From contig NZ_JABFTT010000005.1 in assembly GCF_021404465.1 (NCBI RefSeq), forward strand, positions 62,001-126,000: DNA of 64,000 nucleotides, in the 5' to 3' direction. Of the stretch, positions 35,111-47,698 are shown one piece after another; position 1 is the first letter of the stretch, and each line of letters begins with the position of its first letter. The notes under the pieces are model-generated. The model did not search any database, was not told where the DNA came from, and was given only the letters and a program-made list of their open reading frames with translations. The DNA is from Billgrantia zhangzhouensis (GTDB lineage: Bacteria > Pseudomonadota > Gammaproteobacteria > Pseudomonadales > Halomonadaceae). The translations under genes were made by a program, and so were the position numbers.

Positions 35111-35767
35111 ATGAGAACGTGTTGCAGAGGTGCCATTGCAATGGTTGCCGGCCTGACGCTGTTGCCACTCTTGGCCATGGCCGATGAGCCCGCGCCGCTG
35201 CAAGGCATGCCAGCCGCCTACACCGAGGCTTCGCACGACCTGCTGGCCGCCTTGACCATGACCCGACTCCAGGCGCCCTCGTACGCCGGCAAGACCAGCG
35301 ACCTGATGTACCTCGACAACGGCCTGGTACTGGAGGGAGGCGACCTACAGACTCCCGATGGCTATACGTCCGGTTTTCGCATCACGGCGGGCTTCTCGCC
35401 AGCCAACCTGCCACGGCTCGACCTCGGTGCCGAATTCACCTATCGCGAAAGCGACGAAGTCCCGACCCGCCACGCTGACCAGGCGCTGCTGTTGAACACC
35501 ACGACGCTGGGCGGCAGCCTGGTGGCTGGCGTGCGCCTGGGGCAGTTCGGCCTTTATGCGAAATCCGGCTTCGCCGAATGGGAAGGCGACCCGGTGACCC
35601 AGAGCGAGCCGCTATACATGGCAACGACCGGCACCGCCCGTATCCAGGGCTTCGGCGCTCGCCTGCAGCACAACCGCCTGGTGAGCCGCTTGGAGTTCGA
35701 GGAGATCGACGCCCCCAGCATGACCCATCTGAATCTGATTACCGCCTCGCTCCACTACGCCTTCTGA
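35111..35767 (+). CDS. probable outer-membrane beta-barrel protein
   Basis: A 218-residue exported protein. The signal peptide (AIAMVAGLTLLPLLAMA) has a cleavage site before DEPAP. The mature part alternates hydrophobic and polar residues in strand-like stretches (FRITAGFSPA, LVAGVRLGQFGLYAKSGF, LNLITASLHYAF) and ends in phenylalanine, the outer-membrane assembly signal. It resembles small porin-like OmpA/OmpW-type barrels but I cannot name it. ATG 35066 would add 15 residues and has a comparable binding site; ATG 35111 better fits the signal peptide. It has its own candidate promoter. Confidence 0.75.
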   Translation: MRTCCRGAIAMVAGLTLLPLLAMADEPAPLQGMPAAYTEASHDLLAALTMTRLQAPSYAGKTSDLMYLDNGLVLEGGDLQTPDGYTSGFRITAGFSPANLPRLDLGAEFTYRESDEVPTRHADQALLLNTTTLGGSLVAGVRLGQFGLYAKSGFAEWEGDPVTQSEPLYMATTGTARIQGFGARLQHNRLVSRLEFEEIDAPSMTHLNLITASLHYAF

Positions 35768-35906
35768 TTCGCCTTCCCGGCTCTTCCCAAGGCGACGCTT
35801 TGCAACCTTATTCCCTGCAACTCTGACAGGCGTGTTCTATATTCAAGCAGCGTCTGCATGCGGCCATGCAACGCCTACCTTGAACCCATGATCCTGGAGC
35901 ACGACG

Positions 35907-36566
35907 ATGAGTCTCAGAATCGGCGATACCGCGCCCGATTTCACGGCCCAAACCACCCAGGGCACCGTGAATTTCCATGAATGGATCGGCGATAGCTGGT
36001 GCATTCTGTTCTCGCATCCGAAGGACTTCACTCCGGTCTGCACCACCGAGTTGGGCTACATGGCCAGGCTCAAGCCCGAGTTCGACAAGCGCAACACCAA
36101 GATCATCGGTCTCTCGGTGGATCCGGTCGACAACCACGCCGCCTGGGCCAAGGATATCGAGGAAACCCAAGGCACCGCACCCAATTATCCGATGATCGGC
36201 GACGACAAGCTAGAAGTGGCCAAACTCTACGACATGCTCCCCGCCGAGGAGCCGGGCAGTGCCGAAGGCCGCACGCCGGCCGACAACGCCACGGTACGCT
36301 CGGTGTTCATCATCGGGCCGGACAAGAAGATCAAGGCCATGCTGGTCTACCCGATGACCTCGGGCCGCGACTTCAACGAGGTGATGCGTCTGCTCGACTC
36401 GATCCAGCTGAACGCCAGGCATACCGTGGCCACGCCGGTGAACTGGCGGCCCGGGGACGATGTGATCATCCCTCCCTCGGTCAGCGACGAAGAGGCGAAG
36501 AAGAAGTACCCCGAGGGGTTCACCACCCTCAAGCCCTACCTGCGTACGGTGAAGCAACCTCAGTAG
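35907..36566 (+). CDS. 1-Cys peroxiredoxin (Prx6 type)
   Basis: A 219-residue thiol peroxidase that reduces hydrogen peroxide and organic peroxides in the cytoplasm. The active-site motif is HPKDFTPVCTTE with the peroxidatic cysteine; the longer C-terminal domain (about 160-219, with PVNWRPGDDVIIPP) is the mark of the Prx6 group, which usually lacks a resolving cysteine in the second position. ATG 35907 follows a weak binding site, and the N-terminus MSLRIGDTAPDFTA is conserved. It is a single gene followed by a hairpin. Confidence 0.95.
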   Translation: MSLRIGDTAPDFTAQTTQGTVNFHEWIGDSWCILFSHPKDFTPVCTTELGYMARLKPEFDKRNTKIIGLSVDPVDNHAAWAKDIEETQGTAPNYPMIGDDKLEVAKLYDMLPAEEPGSAEGRTPADNATVRSVFIIGPDKKIKAMLVYPMTSGRDFNEVMRLLDSIQLNARHTVATPVNWRPGDDVIIPPSVSDEEAKKKYPEGFTTLKPYLRTVKQPQ

Positions 36567-36595
36567 GACACGTCTGAGTTGACCGCACACGACTG

Positions 36596-36618
36596 CCCCG
36601 GCCAAGGCCGGGGCGTTT
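36596..36618. terminator. hairpin between convergent peroxiredoxin and ppc genes
   Basis: CCCCGGCC-AA-GGCCGGGG, a perfect 8-bp stem (36596-36613), followed on the plus strand by CGTTTC. It is a probable terminator of the peroxiredoxin gene, perhaps acting in both directions. Confidence 0.65.
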
Positions 36619-36652
36619 CACTCTGACAAGGTGTGGCCAAGCGCAGTGACTG

Positions 36653-39301
36653 TTAGCCTGTGTTGCGCAGGCCTGCGGCGATGCCCGCCATGGTCACCAT
36701 CAGCGCACGCGAGAGTTCGCCGCTGATCGCGCCGTCGGCGTCGCGGTTACGCTGCAGCAGCTCGGCCTGCAGGCCATGCAGCGGATCAATGTAGGGGTTG
36801 CGCACCTCGATGGCCTGGCGGATCAGCGGTGTCTGCTCCAACAGTTGCGGCTGGTCGAGAATCTCCAGCACCACCGACTGCAGTTGAGTGAAGCGCTGAC
36901 GCAGCTCGGCACCCAGTTCCTTGAGGGCCGGTTCGTCGACCAGACGCTGCTCGTAGTAGGAGGCGATGCCTACGTCGGCCTTGGCCAGCAGCATCTCCAG
37001 CATGTCCAGGTAGGTACCGAAGAAGGGCCAGCGATCGCGCATCTCTCGCAGCACCTCGAGACCACCCTCCTCCTCAATGCGCGCCGAGAAGGCTTCGCCG
37101 CTGCCCAGCCAGGCCGGCAGCATGAGACGGATCTGGGTCCAGGCAAAGATCCAGGGGATCGCACGCAGCGTTTCCACCCCACCATCCTGGCGACGCTTGG
37201 TCGGGCGTGAGCCCAGCGGCAGATGCCCCAGCACGCCCTCCGGTGTCACTGCGCGGAAATAAGGCACGAAATCGGGATCTTCGCGCACCACGCCGACATA
37301 GGCGCAATGGGCGGTCTCGGCCAGCCGATCCATCTCCGCACGCCAATGCGGTTCAGGCGCCGGAGGCGGCAGCAGGGTCGCCTCCAGTACCGCACAGGCA
37401 TAGATCTCCATCGAGCGCAGGGCAATATCGGGCTGACCGAACTTGAAGCGAATCATCTCGCCCTGCTCGGTGACGCGCAGGCTGCCGTTCACCGAACCCG
37501 GCGGCTGCGAGAGGATGGCCGCATAGGCCGGACCGCCACCGCGCCCCACTGCTCCGCCGCGACCGTGGAACAGAGTCAAGGCAACGCCGTGGTCACGGCA
37601 CACCTCGACCAGACGCTCCTGGGCCCGATATTGCGCCCAGGCCGCTGCCAGTTGGCCGGCATCCTTGGCCGAATCGGAGTAGCCGATCATCACCTCCTGG
37701 CGCTCGCCGGCCAGCGCCCGGTAGCCCGGCAGCGCCAGCAGCCGACCGATCACGTCGCCGGCTCGGTTGAGGTCGTCGAGGGTTTCGAACAACGGCGCGA
37801 TAGGTAGCGAGACGACACCCCCCACCTCCTTCATCAGCAGGGCGACGGTGAGCACGTCGGAAGGCTGCCCGGCCATGGAAATGATATAGGTACCCAGCGC
37901 TTCGGACTGCTCGTTGGCAATGACCAGGAAGGTATCCAGCACCTCGCGTGTCTCGGCCGAGCACTCCCAGCGCCTTGGAATCAGCGGCCGGCGCGACTCG
38001 AGCTCGGCCAGCAGGAAGGCCTGGCGCTGCTCCTCGCTCCAGTCGCGGTAGTGACCGAGGCCCAGGGTCTGGGTCAGCTCTTCCATGACCATGGCGTGAC
38101 GGCTCGCTTCCTGGCGGATGTCGAGCTTGGTCAGGGTTACGCCGAATACTGCCACCCGACGCAACGTGTCGAGCAGTGCGCCGTTGGCGATGGTGTCGAG
38201 GCCGACATCGCACAGCGAGCGATAACAGGTGAGCAGCGGCGCATAGAGCTGATCGCTGTTCTCGATGATCGGACCACCCTCGTAACTGCGTCCGTCGAGC
38301 TGGGCCTTGGCCCAGTCGCGAGTCGCCTCGACCCTCTGCAGCAGACGCTTGAGCAGCTCGCGGTAGGGCTCGGCGACGTTACCCACCTCGGCGCGCAGCG
38401 CGCTGTTGCATTTCCACATGGAGAGCTCGGCCTTGAGCTGTTCCAGGTCACGCAGGTAGAGATCCGCCGCCATCCAGCGTCCCAGCAGCAGCACCTCGCG
38501 GGTGACCCGCGAGGTGACATTGGGATTGCCGTCGCGGTCGCCGCCCATCCACGAGGCGAAGACGAGCGGTGCGGCATCCAGCGGCAACCGTTCGCCGGCA
38601 CACTCGAGCAGCAGGCTGTCGAGATCGCGGTGGAACGCAGGGACCGCCTGCCACAGCGAGTTTTCGATCACAGCAAAGCCCCACTTGGCCTCGTCCACCG
38701 GCGTAGGCCGCTCATGACGGATCTCGTCGGTGTGCCAGGCCTGACTGATCAGCTCTTCGAGACGGCCACGGGCGCGGCTGGCCCGCTCGGGGTAGTCGAG
38801 TGAGGACTCGATGATGGTGAGGCACTCGTCGATGGCGTCGTACTTCTGGATCAGGGTGCGCCGGATGACCTCGGTGGGGTGCGCGGTCAGCACCAGTTCG
38901 ACGCGCATGCTGGCCAGGCTCTCGACCAGCTTGCGTGGCGCATGGCCGGCATCGCGGGCACGCTGGAGCAGATCGGAAAGCACCGGTTGCGAACCGGGCT
39001 TGTAGTCTTCCACGCGACGAAAGCGCGCCCGGTAGTGCTGCTCGGCGATGTTGGCCAGGTTGAGGAACTGGTTGAAGGCACGCGTCACCGGCAGCAGGTC
39101 GCGATCGGGCAGCTTGCGCAGATATTCGATCAGCTCGCGGCTGCTCTGCACGTCTCCCTGCCGGCCGCTCTTGGCCAGGCCGCGGATGGTCTCGATGCGG
39201 TCGACGAAGCTCTTGCCCAGATCATCGGCGATGGTGCGGCCCAGGCTGTCGCCGAGGATGCGTACGTTGTCACGTAGGGATTCGTGCAGATCGCCACTCA
39301 T
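36653..39301 (-). CDS. ppc: phosphoenolpyruvate carboxylase
   Basis: Fixes bicarbonate onto phosphoenolpyruvate to give oxaloacetate, refilling the TCA cycle. The 882-residue length matches the bacterial enzyme. Catalytic motifs: LVLTAHPTEVIRR with His141, DRDGNPNVTSRVT, and FHGRGGAVGRGGGP near the middle-to-late part; the C-terminus ends RNTG, as expected for the allosteric site. ATG 39301 follows AGGAGGAG. The start overlaps the mazG stop by four bases, so ppc is the last gene of the cysM-rlmD-relA-mazG-ppc run. Confidence 0.97.
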   Translation of the reverse strand: MSGDLHESLRDNVRILGDSLGRTIADDLGKSFVDRIETIRGLAKSGRQGDVQSSRELIEYLRKLPDRDLLPVTRAFNQFLNLANIAEQHYRARFRRVEDYKPGSQPVLSDLLQRARDAGHAPRKLVESLASMRVELVLTAHPTEVIRRTLIQKYDAIDECLTIIESSLDYPERASRARGRLEELISQAWHTDEIRHERPTPVDEAKWGFAVIENSLWQAVPAFHRDLDSLLLECAGERLPLDAAPLVFASWMGGDRDGNPNVTSRVTREVLLLGRWMAADLYLRDLEQLKAELSMWKCNSALRAEVGNVAEPYRELLKRLLQRVEATRDWAKAQLDGRSYEGGPIIENSDQLYAPLLTCYRSLCDVGLDTIANGALLDTLRRVAVFGVTLTKLDIRQEASRHAMVMEELTQTLGLGHYRDWSEEQRQAFLLAELESRRPLIPRRWECSAETREVLDTFLVIANEQSEALGTYIISMAGQPSDVLTVALLMKEVGGVVSLPIAPLFETLDDLNRAGDVIGRLLALPGYRALAGERQEVMIGYSDSAKDAGQLAAAWAQYRAQERLVEVCRDHGVALTLFHGRGGAVGRGGGPAYAAILSQPPGSVNGSLRVTEQGEMIRFKFGQPDIALRSMEIYACAVLEATLLPPPAPEPHWRAEMDRLAETAHCAYVGVVREDPDFVPYFRAVTPEGVLGHLPLGSRPTKRRQDGGVETLRAIPWIFAWTQIRLMLPAWLGSGEAFSARIEEEGGLEVLREMRDRWPFFGTYLDMLEMLLAKADVGIASYYEQRLVDEPALKELGAELRQRFTQLQSVVLEILDQPQLLEQTPLIRQAIEVRNPYIDPLHGLQAELLQRNRDADGAISGELSRALMVTMAGIAAGLRNTG

Positions 39302-40185
39302 GGCCGATCTCCTCCTGAAGTCGATTCGGAATGTCCTGACGTATCGGTCGTTGCTGCCTCGAGCCGCTTGGCCTGCTGCCAGTAACCCTCCATGGTGTCG
39401 AGGTCGACGTCGCGCGTGGTCATGCCGCGCTCGGCCAGTGCCGCCTCGACATGGCGAAAGCGCCGCTCGAACTTGGCATTGGTCTCGCGCAGGCACTGCT
39501 CGGGATCGGCCTTGAGAGTGCGCGCCAGGTTGGTCACGGCGAACAGCAGGTCCCCCACTTCTTCCGCTGCATGTCGGTGGTCGCCCTCAGCCAGGGCCTG
39601 CTCGACCTCGTCGAGCTCTTCGCGAATCTTGTCGATCACTCCCGTGGCGTCGGGCCAGTCGAAGCCCACTCGGGCCGCGCGCTTGGAGAGCTTGGCGGCA
39701 CGCGACAGTGCCGGTAGCGTGCGTGGCACATCGTCGAGCACCGAGACGCTGGCCTCGGTCCGCCCGGCTCGCTCCTCCGCCTTGAGCGACTCCCAGCGGC
39801 TATTGACTTGCCGGGTCTCCACTTGCTCGGCACTGACGCCCGCGGGGCGGCGCGACGCCAGGGTGCCATCGGGAAACACATGCGGATGGCGGCGAACCAT
39901 CTTGGCCGTCAGGGTATGCACCACATCGTGAAAATCGAAGCGCTTCTCCTCACGAGCGAACTGACTGTAGTAGACCACCTGGAACAGCAGGTCGCCGAGT
40001 TCACCCGGCAGCTCGTCGAAGGCCCGACGCTCGATGGCATCGGCCACCTCATAGGCCTCTTCCAGGGTATGCGGCACGATGCTATCCCAGTCCTGCTTGA
40101 GATCCCATGGGCAACCCTGCTCGGGATCACGCAGCACGGCCATCAGCATCAGCAGGTCGTCGATGCCATGTCGGGCTTCACTCAT
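39298..40185 (-). CDS. mazG: nucleoside triphosphate pyrophosphohydrolase
   Basis: Hydrolyses NTPs and dNTPs to monophosphate and pyrophosphate, cleaning the pool and influencing ppGpp. The 295-residue protein has two MazG domains: the N-terminal CPWDLKQDWDSI then LEEAYEVADAIE with ELGDLLFQVVYYS, and the C-terminal EVGDLLFAVTNLAR. The EExxE/ExxD metal motifs are present in both. It overlaps relA by four bases upstream and ppc by four bases downstream. Linkage to relA fits its link with the stringent response. The last 25 residues are a serine/threonine-rich tail. Confidence 0.95.
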   Translation of the reverse strand: MSEARHGIDDLLMLMAVLRDPEQGCPWDLKQDWDSIVPHTLEEAYEVADAIERRAFDELPGELGDLLFQVVYYSQFAREEKRFDFHDVVHTLTAKMVRRHPHVFPDGTLASRRPAGVSAEQVETRQVNSRWESLKAEERAGRTEASVSVLDDVPRTLPALSRAAKLSKRAARVGFDWPDATGVIDKIREELDEVEQALAEGDHRHAAEEVGDLLFAVTNLARTLKADPEQCLRETNAKFERRFRHVEAALAERGMTTRDVDLDTMEGYWQQAKRLEAATTDTSGHSESTSGGDRP

Positions 40186-42458
40186 GTGCCACTCCCCTTG
40201 CGTTTCATCGCCTTGGCTCCGGTGCGCAGGCGCTGGACCTCGATCACGTTGGACAGCTGCTGGATGCGTGAAAAGAGCCTACCCAGCATCTCCAGTCCAT
40301 CGACTTCCACGGTAATGCGCATCCGGGCGATGCCATCGCTGGTATCGGTCAGGGTATTGACCGACAGCACGTTGACCTTTTCATTGCCGAGAATGCCCGT
40401 CACGTCACGCAGCAGGCCGGAGCGGTCCCAGGCCTGGATCTCGATGTCCACGGGGTATTGGGTGCGGGCGCGCTGGCCCCACTCCACTTCGATGACCCGC
40501 TGCGGCTCGTCGATGCGCAGCTGCAGGATATTGGGGCAATCCTGGCGATGCACGGTGACGCCGCGCCCCTGGGTGATGAAGCCTACAATCGGCTCGCCAG
40601 GCACCGGATGGCAGCAGTTGGCCATGCTGGTCTTGAGGTTGCCCACGCCCAGCACGGTAATATCGCTTGTCGCACCTTTCCCCGTATCGCGTCGCGGCTT
40701 GGCCAGCAGACGGTCGAGCTGCTCCTGGTCGTCGGTCTCGCCGAACAGCTGCTGGGCCTGGTGCAGCACCTGCCCGATGCGCAGGTCACCGGCTCCGAGC
40801 GCGGCGTACATGTCCTCGGGGCTCTGATAGTTGACCTTGTGCGCCAGGGTATCGAGATCCATGTCCTCCACGTCGAGGCGACGCATCTCGCGCTCGAACA
40901 GCACCTTGCCCTCTTCCATGTTCTGCTCGCGGGCCTGGTGCTTGAACCAAGACTGAATCTTGGTTCGCGCCCGCGAGGTGCGCACGTAACCGAGGCTGGG
41001 ATTGAGCCAGTCGCGGCTGGGTCCACCCTTGCTGGCGGTGAGAATCTCGACCTGCTGGCCGGTCTTCAGCTTATAGGTGAGCGGCACGATGCGGCCGTCG
41101 ACCTTGGCCCCGCGGCAGCGATGACCGACCTCGGTATGCACTCGATAGGCGAAATCGATAGGCGTGGCGATACGCGGCAGGTCGATGACGTGGCCGTCCG
41201 GCGTGAAGACGTAGATACGGTCTGGGGCTACGTCGCTGGACAACCCTTCGCGCAGATCGCCGAAATCACCGACCTCATCCTGCCATTCGAGTACCTGGCG
41301 CAGCCAGGCGATCTTCTCTTCGTAACTGGAACTCTTGCCGCCGGTATCGTGCCCCTTGTAGCGCCAGTGAGCGCAAACGCCCAGTTCCGCCTCGTCGTGC
41401 ATGGCAAAGGTGCGGATCTGAATTTCGAGTACCTTGTTCTCCGGCCCCAACACGGCGGTGTGCAGCGACTGATAGCCGTTCTTCTTGGGGTTAGCGATGT
41501 AGTCGTCGAACTCGTTGGGCACATGGTGCCAACGCGAGTGGACCAGCCCCAACACGGTGTAGCAGTCGGCCACCTCCGGCACCAGAATACGTACGGCGCG
41601 CACGTCGTTGACCTGGGCGAAGTCGATACGCTTGCGCTTCATCTTGCGCCAGATCGAGTAGATATGCTTGGCGCGGCCATTGACCTCGTACTCGGTGATG
41701 CCCTGGGTCTCGAGCATGCCTTTGAGGGTTTCGACCACATCATGGATATAGCGATCGCGATCCAGCCGCTTCTCGGCCAGTTGGCGGGCAATCGCCTTGT
41801 AGTCATCCTCGTGCAGGTAGCGGAAGGAGAGATCCTCGAGTTCCCACTTGACCTGACCGATGCCCAGGCGATGGGCCAACGGGGCGTAGATGTCGAACAC
41901 CTCTCGAGCCACCTGCAGGCGTTTCTCACGCGGGGCATCCTTGACTTGGCGCAGAGCACAGGTGCGTTCGGCGATCTTGATCAGCGCCACACGCACGTCG
42001 TCGATCATGGTGACCAACATCTTGCGCAAGTTGTCCTGCTGGTCGTGCTGCACCAGCCCCTGGCTGGGAACCTGGGCGTTGCTAATGGCTGCCATCTGCA
42101 GCACACCCTCGATCAGGTGTGCCACTTCCTTGCCGAACCGCCGCGCCACGGACTCGACCGAAATCAGGCCCTCGCGCACAGCACGGTAGAGCACCGCCGC
42201 CTCGAGGGCCGTCTGATCGAGCTTGAGCAGGGCCAGAATGTCCGCCATCTCGAGGCCCATGCGGTAGGTGGTGTCCTGGGGCAGCCAGGCCTTGTGCGGA
42301 CGGTCGGCTTCCTGCGACAGGTGCTTGGCCAGCTCGCAAGCTTCGCGCATCTCACCGGGATCGCGCAGCTTGACGTCTTCCTGGAGACGCTCCAGCCAGT
42401 GGCCGATATCGACATCCCCATCGTCGGTCATCGGCTGGTCGTCGCGGACTTTCACCAT
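40182..42458 (-). CDS. relA: (p)ppGpp synthetase RelA
   Basis: Makes the alarmone (p)ppGpp at stalled ribosomes. The 758-residue protein has the long-RSH layout: an N-terminal HD-like domain (about 50-200) in which the HD pair is replaced (VLYRAVREG), so it is synthetase-only; the synthetase domain (about 250-390, with RIDFAQVNDVRAVRILV and GYQSLHTAV); a TGS domain (YVFTPDGHVIDLP); and a C-terminal ACT domain (DRSGLLRDVTGIL). ATG 42458 has GGAG nine bases upstream. It lies four bases after rlmD and overlaps mazG by four. Confidence 0.96.
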   Translation of the reverse strand: MVKVRDDQPMTDDGDVDIGHWLERLQEDVKLRDPGEMREACELAKHLSQEADRPHKAWLPQDTTYRMGLEMADILALLKLDQTALEAAVLYRAVREGLISVESVARRFGKEVAHLIEGVLQMAAISNAQVPSQGLVQHDQQDNLRKMLVTMIDDVRVALIKIAERTCALRQVKDAPREKRLQVAREVFDIYAPLAHRLGIGQVKWELEDLSFRYLHEDDYKAIARQLAEKRLDRDRYIHDVVETLKGMLETQGITEYEVNGRAKHIYSIWRKMKRKRIDFAQVNDVRAVRILVPEVADCYTVLGLVHSRWHHVPNEFDDYIANPKKNGYQSLHTAVLGPENKVLEIQIRTFAMHDEAELGVCAHWRYKGHDTGGKSSSYEEKIAWLRQVLEWQDEVGDFGDLREGLSSDVAPDRIYVFTPDGHVIDLPRIATPIDFAYRVHTEVGHRCRGAKVDGRIVPLTYKLKTGQQVEILTASKGGPSRDWLNPSLGYVRTSRARTKIQSWFKHQAREQNMEEGKVLFEREMRRLDVEDMDLDTLAHKVNYQSPEDMYAALGAGDLRIGQVLHQAQQLFGETDDQEQLDRLLAKPRRDTGKGATSDITVLGVGNLKTSMANCCHPVPGEPIVGFITQGRGVTVHRQDCPNILQLRIDEPQRVIEVEWGQRARTQYPVDIEIQAWDRSGLLRDVTGILGNEKVNVLSVNTLTDTSDGIARMRITVEVDGLEMLGRLFSRIQQLSNVIEVQRLRTGAKAMKRKGSGT

Positions 42459-42462
42459 TTTT

Positions 42463-43890
42463 CTAGACTCCTTGCGATAGCGGCTGGCCTGCACCGTGCT
42501 CGAGCAACAGCAACGATTCCAAGTGCGAGGTGTGCACGAACATATCGGCCACCGCCACCCGCACGATGCGATAACCGCCATGCACGAGTCGTGCCGCATC
42601 GCGTGCCAGCGTGGCAGGATCACAGGCTATGTAGACCAGCCGCGGCACGGGTCGTTCGGCCAGTGCCCGGCATACCGCATCGGCTCCGTCACGCGGTGGG
42701 TCGAGCACGACCGTCGCGGGTGAAAGGCGTGCCACGAGCTGCGCCACAGCCGCCTCGTCGTTGAGATCGAGCTGTAGCGCCTCGATGTCGAGTCCATTCC
42801 TGCCGGCATTGCCATGCAGCCGGTCCACCATATCGGGATTGCCTTCCACCGCCGTTACCGCGGCTCCGTCGGCCGCAAGCGGCAGGCTGAAGTTGCCGAT
42901 ACCGGCGAACAGATCCAAGAGGCGTTGACCCAAGGGATGTTGGCCAGAGCGCGGCGCCAGCCACTCGCGCACCGTAGCGACCATGGCACGATTGACCGAC
43001 TCGTTGACCTGCACGAAATCGCCCGGCGCGAAACCCAGCTCTAGCTCCCCTTCGCCTCCCCACAGCCGATAAGTGAGCGACGGCGCTTCGCCCAGCCACT
43101 CCAGGGTCGGAGTTTCGCGCCCCAGCAGCCAGGCTACGGCAATGCCATGGGCTTCACCGAACGCACGCCAACGTTGCAGGTCGGCTTGTCTGTCCCGCAA
43201 TTGACGCACCACCACGACGCGGGCCGCATCGGCGGCGATCAGCTCCAGGTGCCCTACCAAGCGCGGCGCGTCGAGTTCGCAGAGCAACGCCCGCAGCGGC
43301 CCGATCAGCGCCGACAGCTCCGGCTGCAGTATCTCGCAGGTTTGGATATCGACCAGACGACTGGCGTGACGTGCACGAAAGCCGAGATGCACGCCGCCTT
43401 CGGCATCCACCTTGACGCCAAGGCGGGCGCGACGGCGATAACCAAGCGGCTCCGCCGCCAGCAACCCGGGAGACGTCGGTAATTCGATACCCTCCCGCTC
43501 CAGCAGGTCGACGAGTACCCGACGCTTGTGCTCACGCTGGGCCTCGACGGCAAGGTGCTGCAGGTCGCAGCCACCGCACTGGCCGTAGTGGTTACAGGGG
43601 GGCACGACTCTCTCGCCAGCCGGTTCGAGCAACTCGCGGACATGTGCCTCGTCGTAGCGCTTGCGAGTGCGATGTACCGCCACCTCGACACGCTCGCCGG
43701 GCAGCGCCCCCTCGACGAACAGGGTCTTGCCGTTGGTCGAACGGGCCACGCCCCGGCCGTCATGGGCAAGACGCTCGATGGCGACGGCGTCATCCTCGGC
43801 CCTTGTCGCTATGGGCGTCGCTTCGTTCGTGCGCTTGTGTAGCCCGGAAACGCCGGAGCGTTGGCGCGCCGGACGTCGCTTGCCAAGCAT
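42463..43890 (-). CDS. rlmD: 23S rRNA (uracil-1939-C5) methyltransferase
   Basis: Methylates U1939 of 23S rRNA using S-adenosylmethionine. The 475-residue protein has a TRAM domain (about 30-90), an iron-sulfur cluster site C99-x5-C105-x2-C108 with C185, the SAM-binding motif LLDLFAGIGNFSLPLA and the catalytic cysteine in YIACDPATLARD. The extra N-terminal 28 residues are basic. ATG 43890 is chosen; the frame is open further upstream over cysM but is not conserved there. It lies between cysM and relA, as in Pseudomonas. Confidence 0.95.
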   Translation of the reverse strand: MLGKRRPARQRSGVSGLHKRTNEATPIATRAEDDAVAIERLAHDGRGVARSTNGKTLFVEGALPGERVEVAVHRTRKRYDEAHVRELLEPAGERVVPPCNHYGQCGGCDLQHLAVEAQREHKRRVLVDLLEREGIELPTSPGLLAAEPLGYRRRARLGVKVDAEGGVHLGFRARHASRLVDIQTCEILQPELSALIGPLRALLCELDAPRLVGHLELIAADAARVVVVRQLRDRQADLQRWRAFGEAHGIAVAWLLGRETPTLEWLGEAPSLTYRLWGGEGELELGFAPGDFVQVNESVNRAMVATVREWLAPRSGQHPLGQRLLDLFAGIGNFSLPLAADGAAVTAVEGNPDMVDRLHGNAGRNGLDIEALQLDLNDEAAVAQLVARLSPATVVLDPPRDGADAVCRALAERPVPRLVYIACDPATLARDAARLVHGGYRIVRVAVADMFVHTSHLESLLLLEHGAGQPLSQGV

Positions 43891-43897
43891 TGCCACC

Positions 43898-44794
43898 TCA
43901 AGCCTCCGGGGCGAACAGCCCGGTCGAGAGATAGCGGTCGCCACGGTCACAGACGATGAACACGATCGCGGCGTTTTCGACCTCCTCGGCGATGCGCAAC
44001 GCCCCGGCAAGGGCCCCCCCGGAAGAAACACCCGCAAGGATACCCTCCTCCCGCGCCAGACGACGCATGTGCTCCTCGGCTTCATGCTGGCCGATGTCGA
44101 GCACGCGATCGACCCGGGTGGCATCGAAGATACTGGGCAGGTACTCCTTGGGCCAGCGACGGATACCGGCAATGCTGGCGCCATCCTCCGGCTGCAGACC
44201 GATGATCTGGACAGCGGGATTGCGCTCCTTGAGGTACGCCGATACCCCCATGATAGTGCCGGTGGTACCCATGGAGCTGACGAAGTGGGTAATCGTCCCG
44301 CCGGTCTGCTCCCAGAGCTCGGGACCGGTACTGCGATAGTGCGCCAGCGGATTGTCGGGGTTGGCGAACTGGTTGAGCGGCTTGCCTTCGCCACGCGCGA
44401 TCATCGTCTCGGCCAGATCACGCGCCTCCTCCATGCCGCCCTCCTTGCTGACCGTGATCAGCTTGGCACCATAGGCCGCCATGGCCTGCTTGCGCTCGCT
44501 CGAGGCGCTCTCCGGCATGATCAGGATCATGCGGTAATCCTTGATCGTCGCAGCCATGGCCAAGGCAATGCCAGTGTTGCCCGACGTCGCCTCGATCAGG
44601 GTATCGCCTGGCGAGATGTCGCCGCGTGCTTCGGCCTGCTCCAGCATCGACAACGCTGGGCGATCCTTGACCGAGCCGGCAGGGTTGTTGCCCTCCAGCT
44701 TGGCGAGCAGAGTGTTGTTGCGACCCGCCGTAATGCGCTTGAGGCGGATCAACGGCGTATGCCCAACGATATCCTCAATGGTAGGAAACTGCAT
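43898..44794 (-). CDS. cysM: cysteine synthase B
   Basis: A pyridoxal-phosphate enzyme that makes cysteine (or S-sulfocysteine) from O-acetylserine. The 298-residue protein has the PLP lysine in GNNPAGSVKDRPA (Lys43), the substrate loop EATSGNTGIALAM and the phosphate-binding SMGTTGTIMG. The sequence follows CysM rather than CysK. ATG 44794 follows AAGGA at eight bases. It is first gene of the cysM-rlmD-relA-mazG-ppc run; the gap to rlmD is seven bases. It is divergent from the barA gene. Confidence 0.95.
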   Translation of the reverse strand: MQFPTIEDIVGHTPLIRLKRITAGRNNTLLAKLEGNNPAGSVKDRPALSMLEQAEARGDISPGDTLIEATSGNTGIALAMAATIKDYRMILIMPESASSERKQAMAAYGAKLITVSKEGGMEEARDLAETMIARGEGKPLNQFANPDNPLAHYRSTGPELWEQTGGTITHFVSSMGTTGTIMGVSAYLKERNPAVQIIGLQPEDGASIAGIRRWPKEYLPSIFDATRVDRVLDIGQHEAEEHMRRLAREEGILAGVSSGGALAGALRIAEEVENAAIVFIVCDRGDRYLSTGLFAPEA

Positions 44795-44910
44795 GTAACC
44801 GTCCTTAGAGTAAGGTCTTTTCGTTAGTATATCCGTGCCGCCATTCACTGGACAGGCAGGCTCCGCCAATGTGGCATACTGAATACAGGGCTCGTAACCA
44901 AGGAAAGTCG

Positions 44911-47640
<2,730 letters not shown>

Positions 47641-47698
47641 AGGACGGCGGCTTCGAAGCGCACCATCCTGGCATGCTCAGTGCCGATGACGGTAATGG

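Noticed and set aside
40458..42764. Very long plus-strand open frame (over 750 codons) opposite relA
   Set aside because: It is the mirror of relA in GC-rich DNA. RelA has full domain conservation; the mirror has no recognisable motif.
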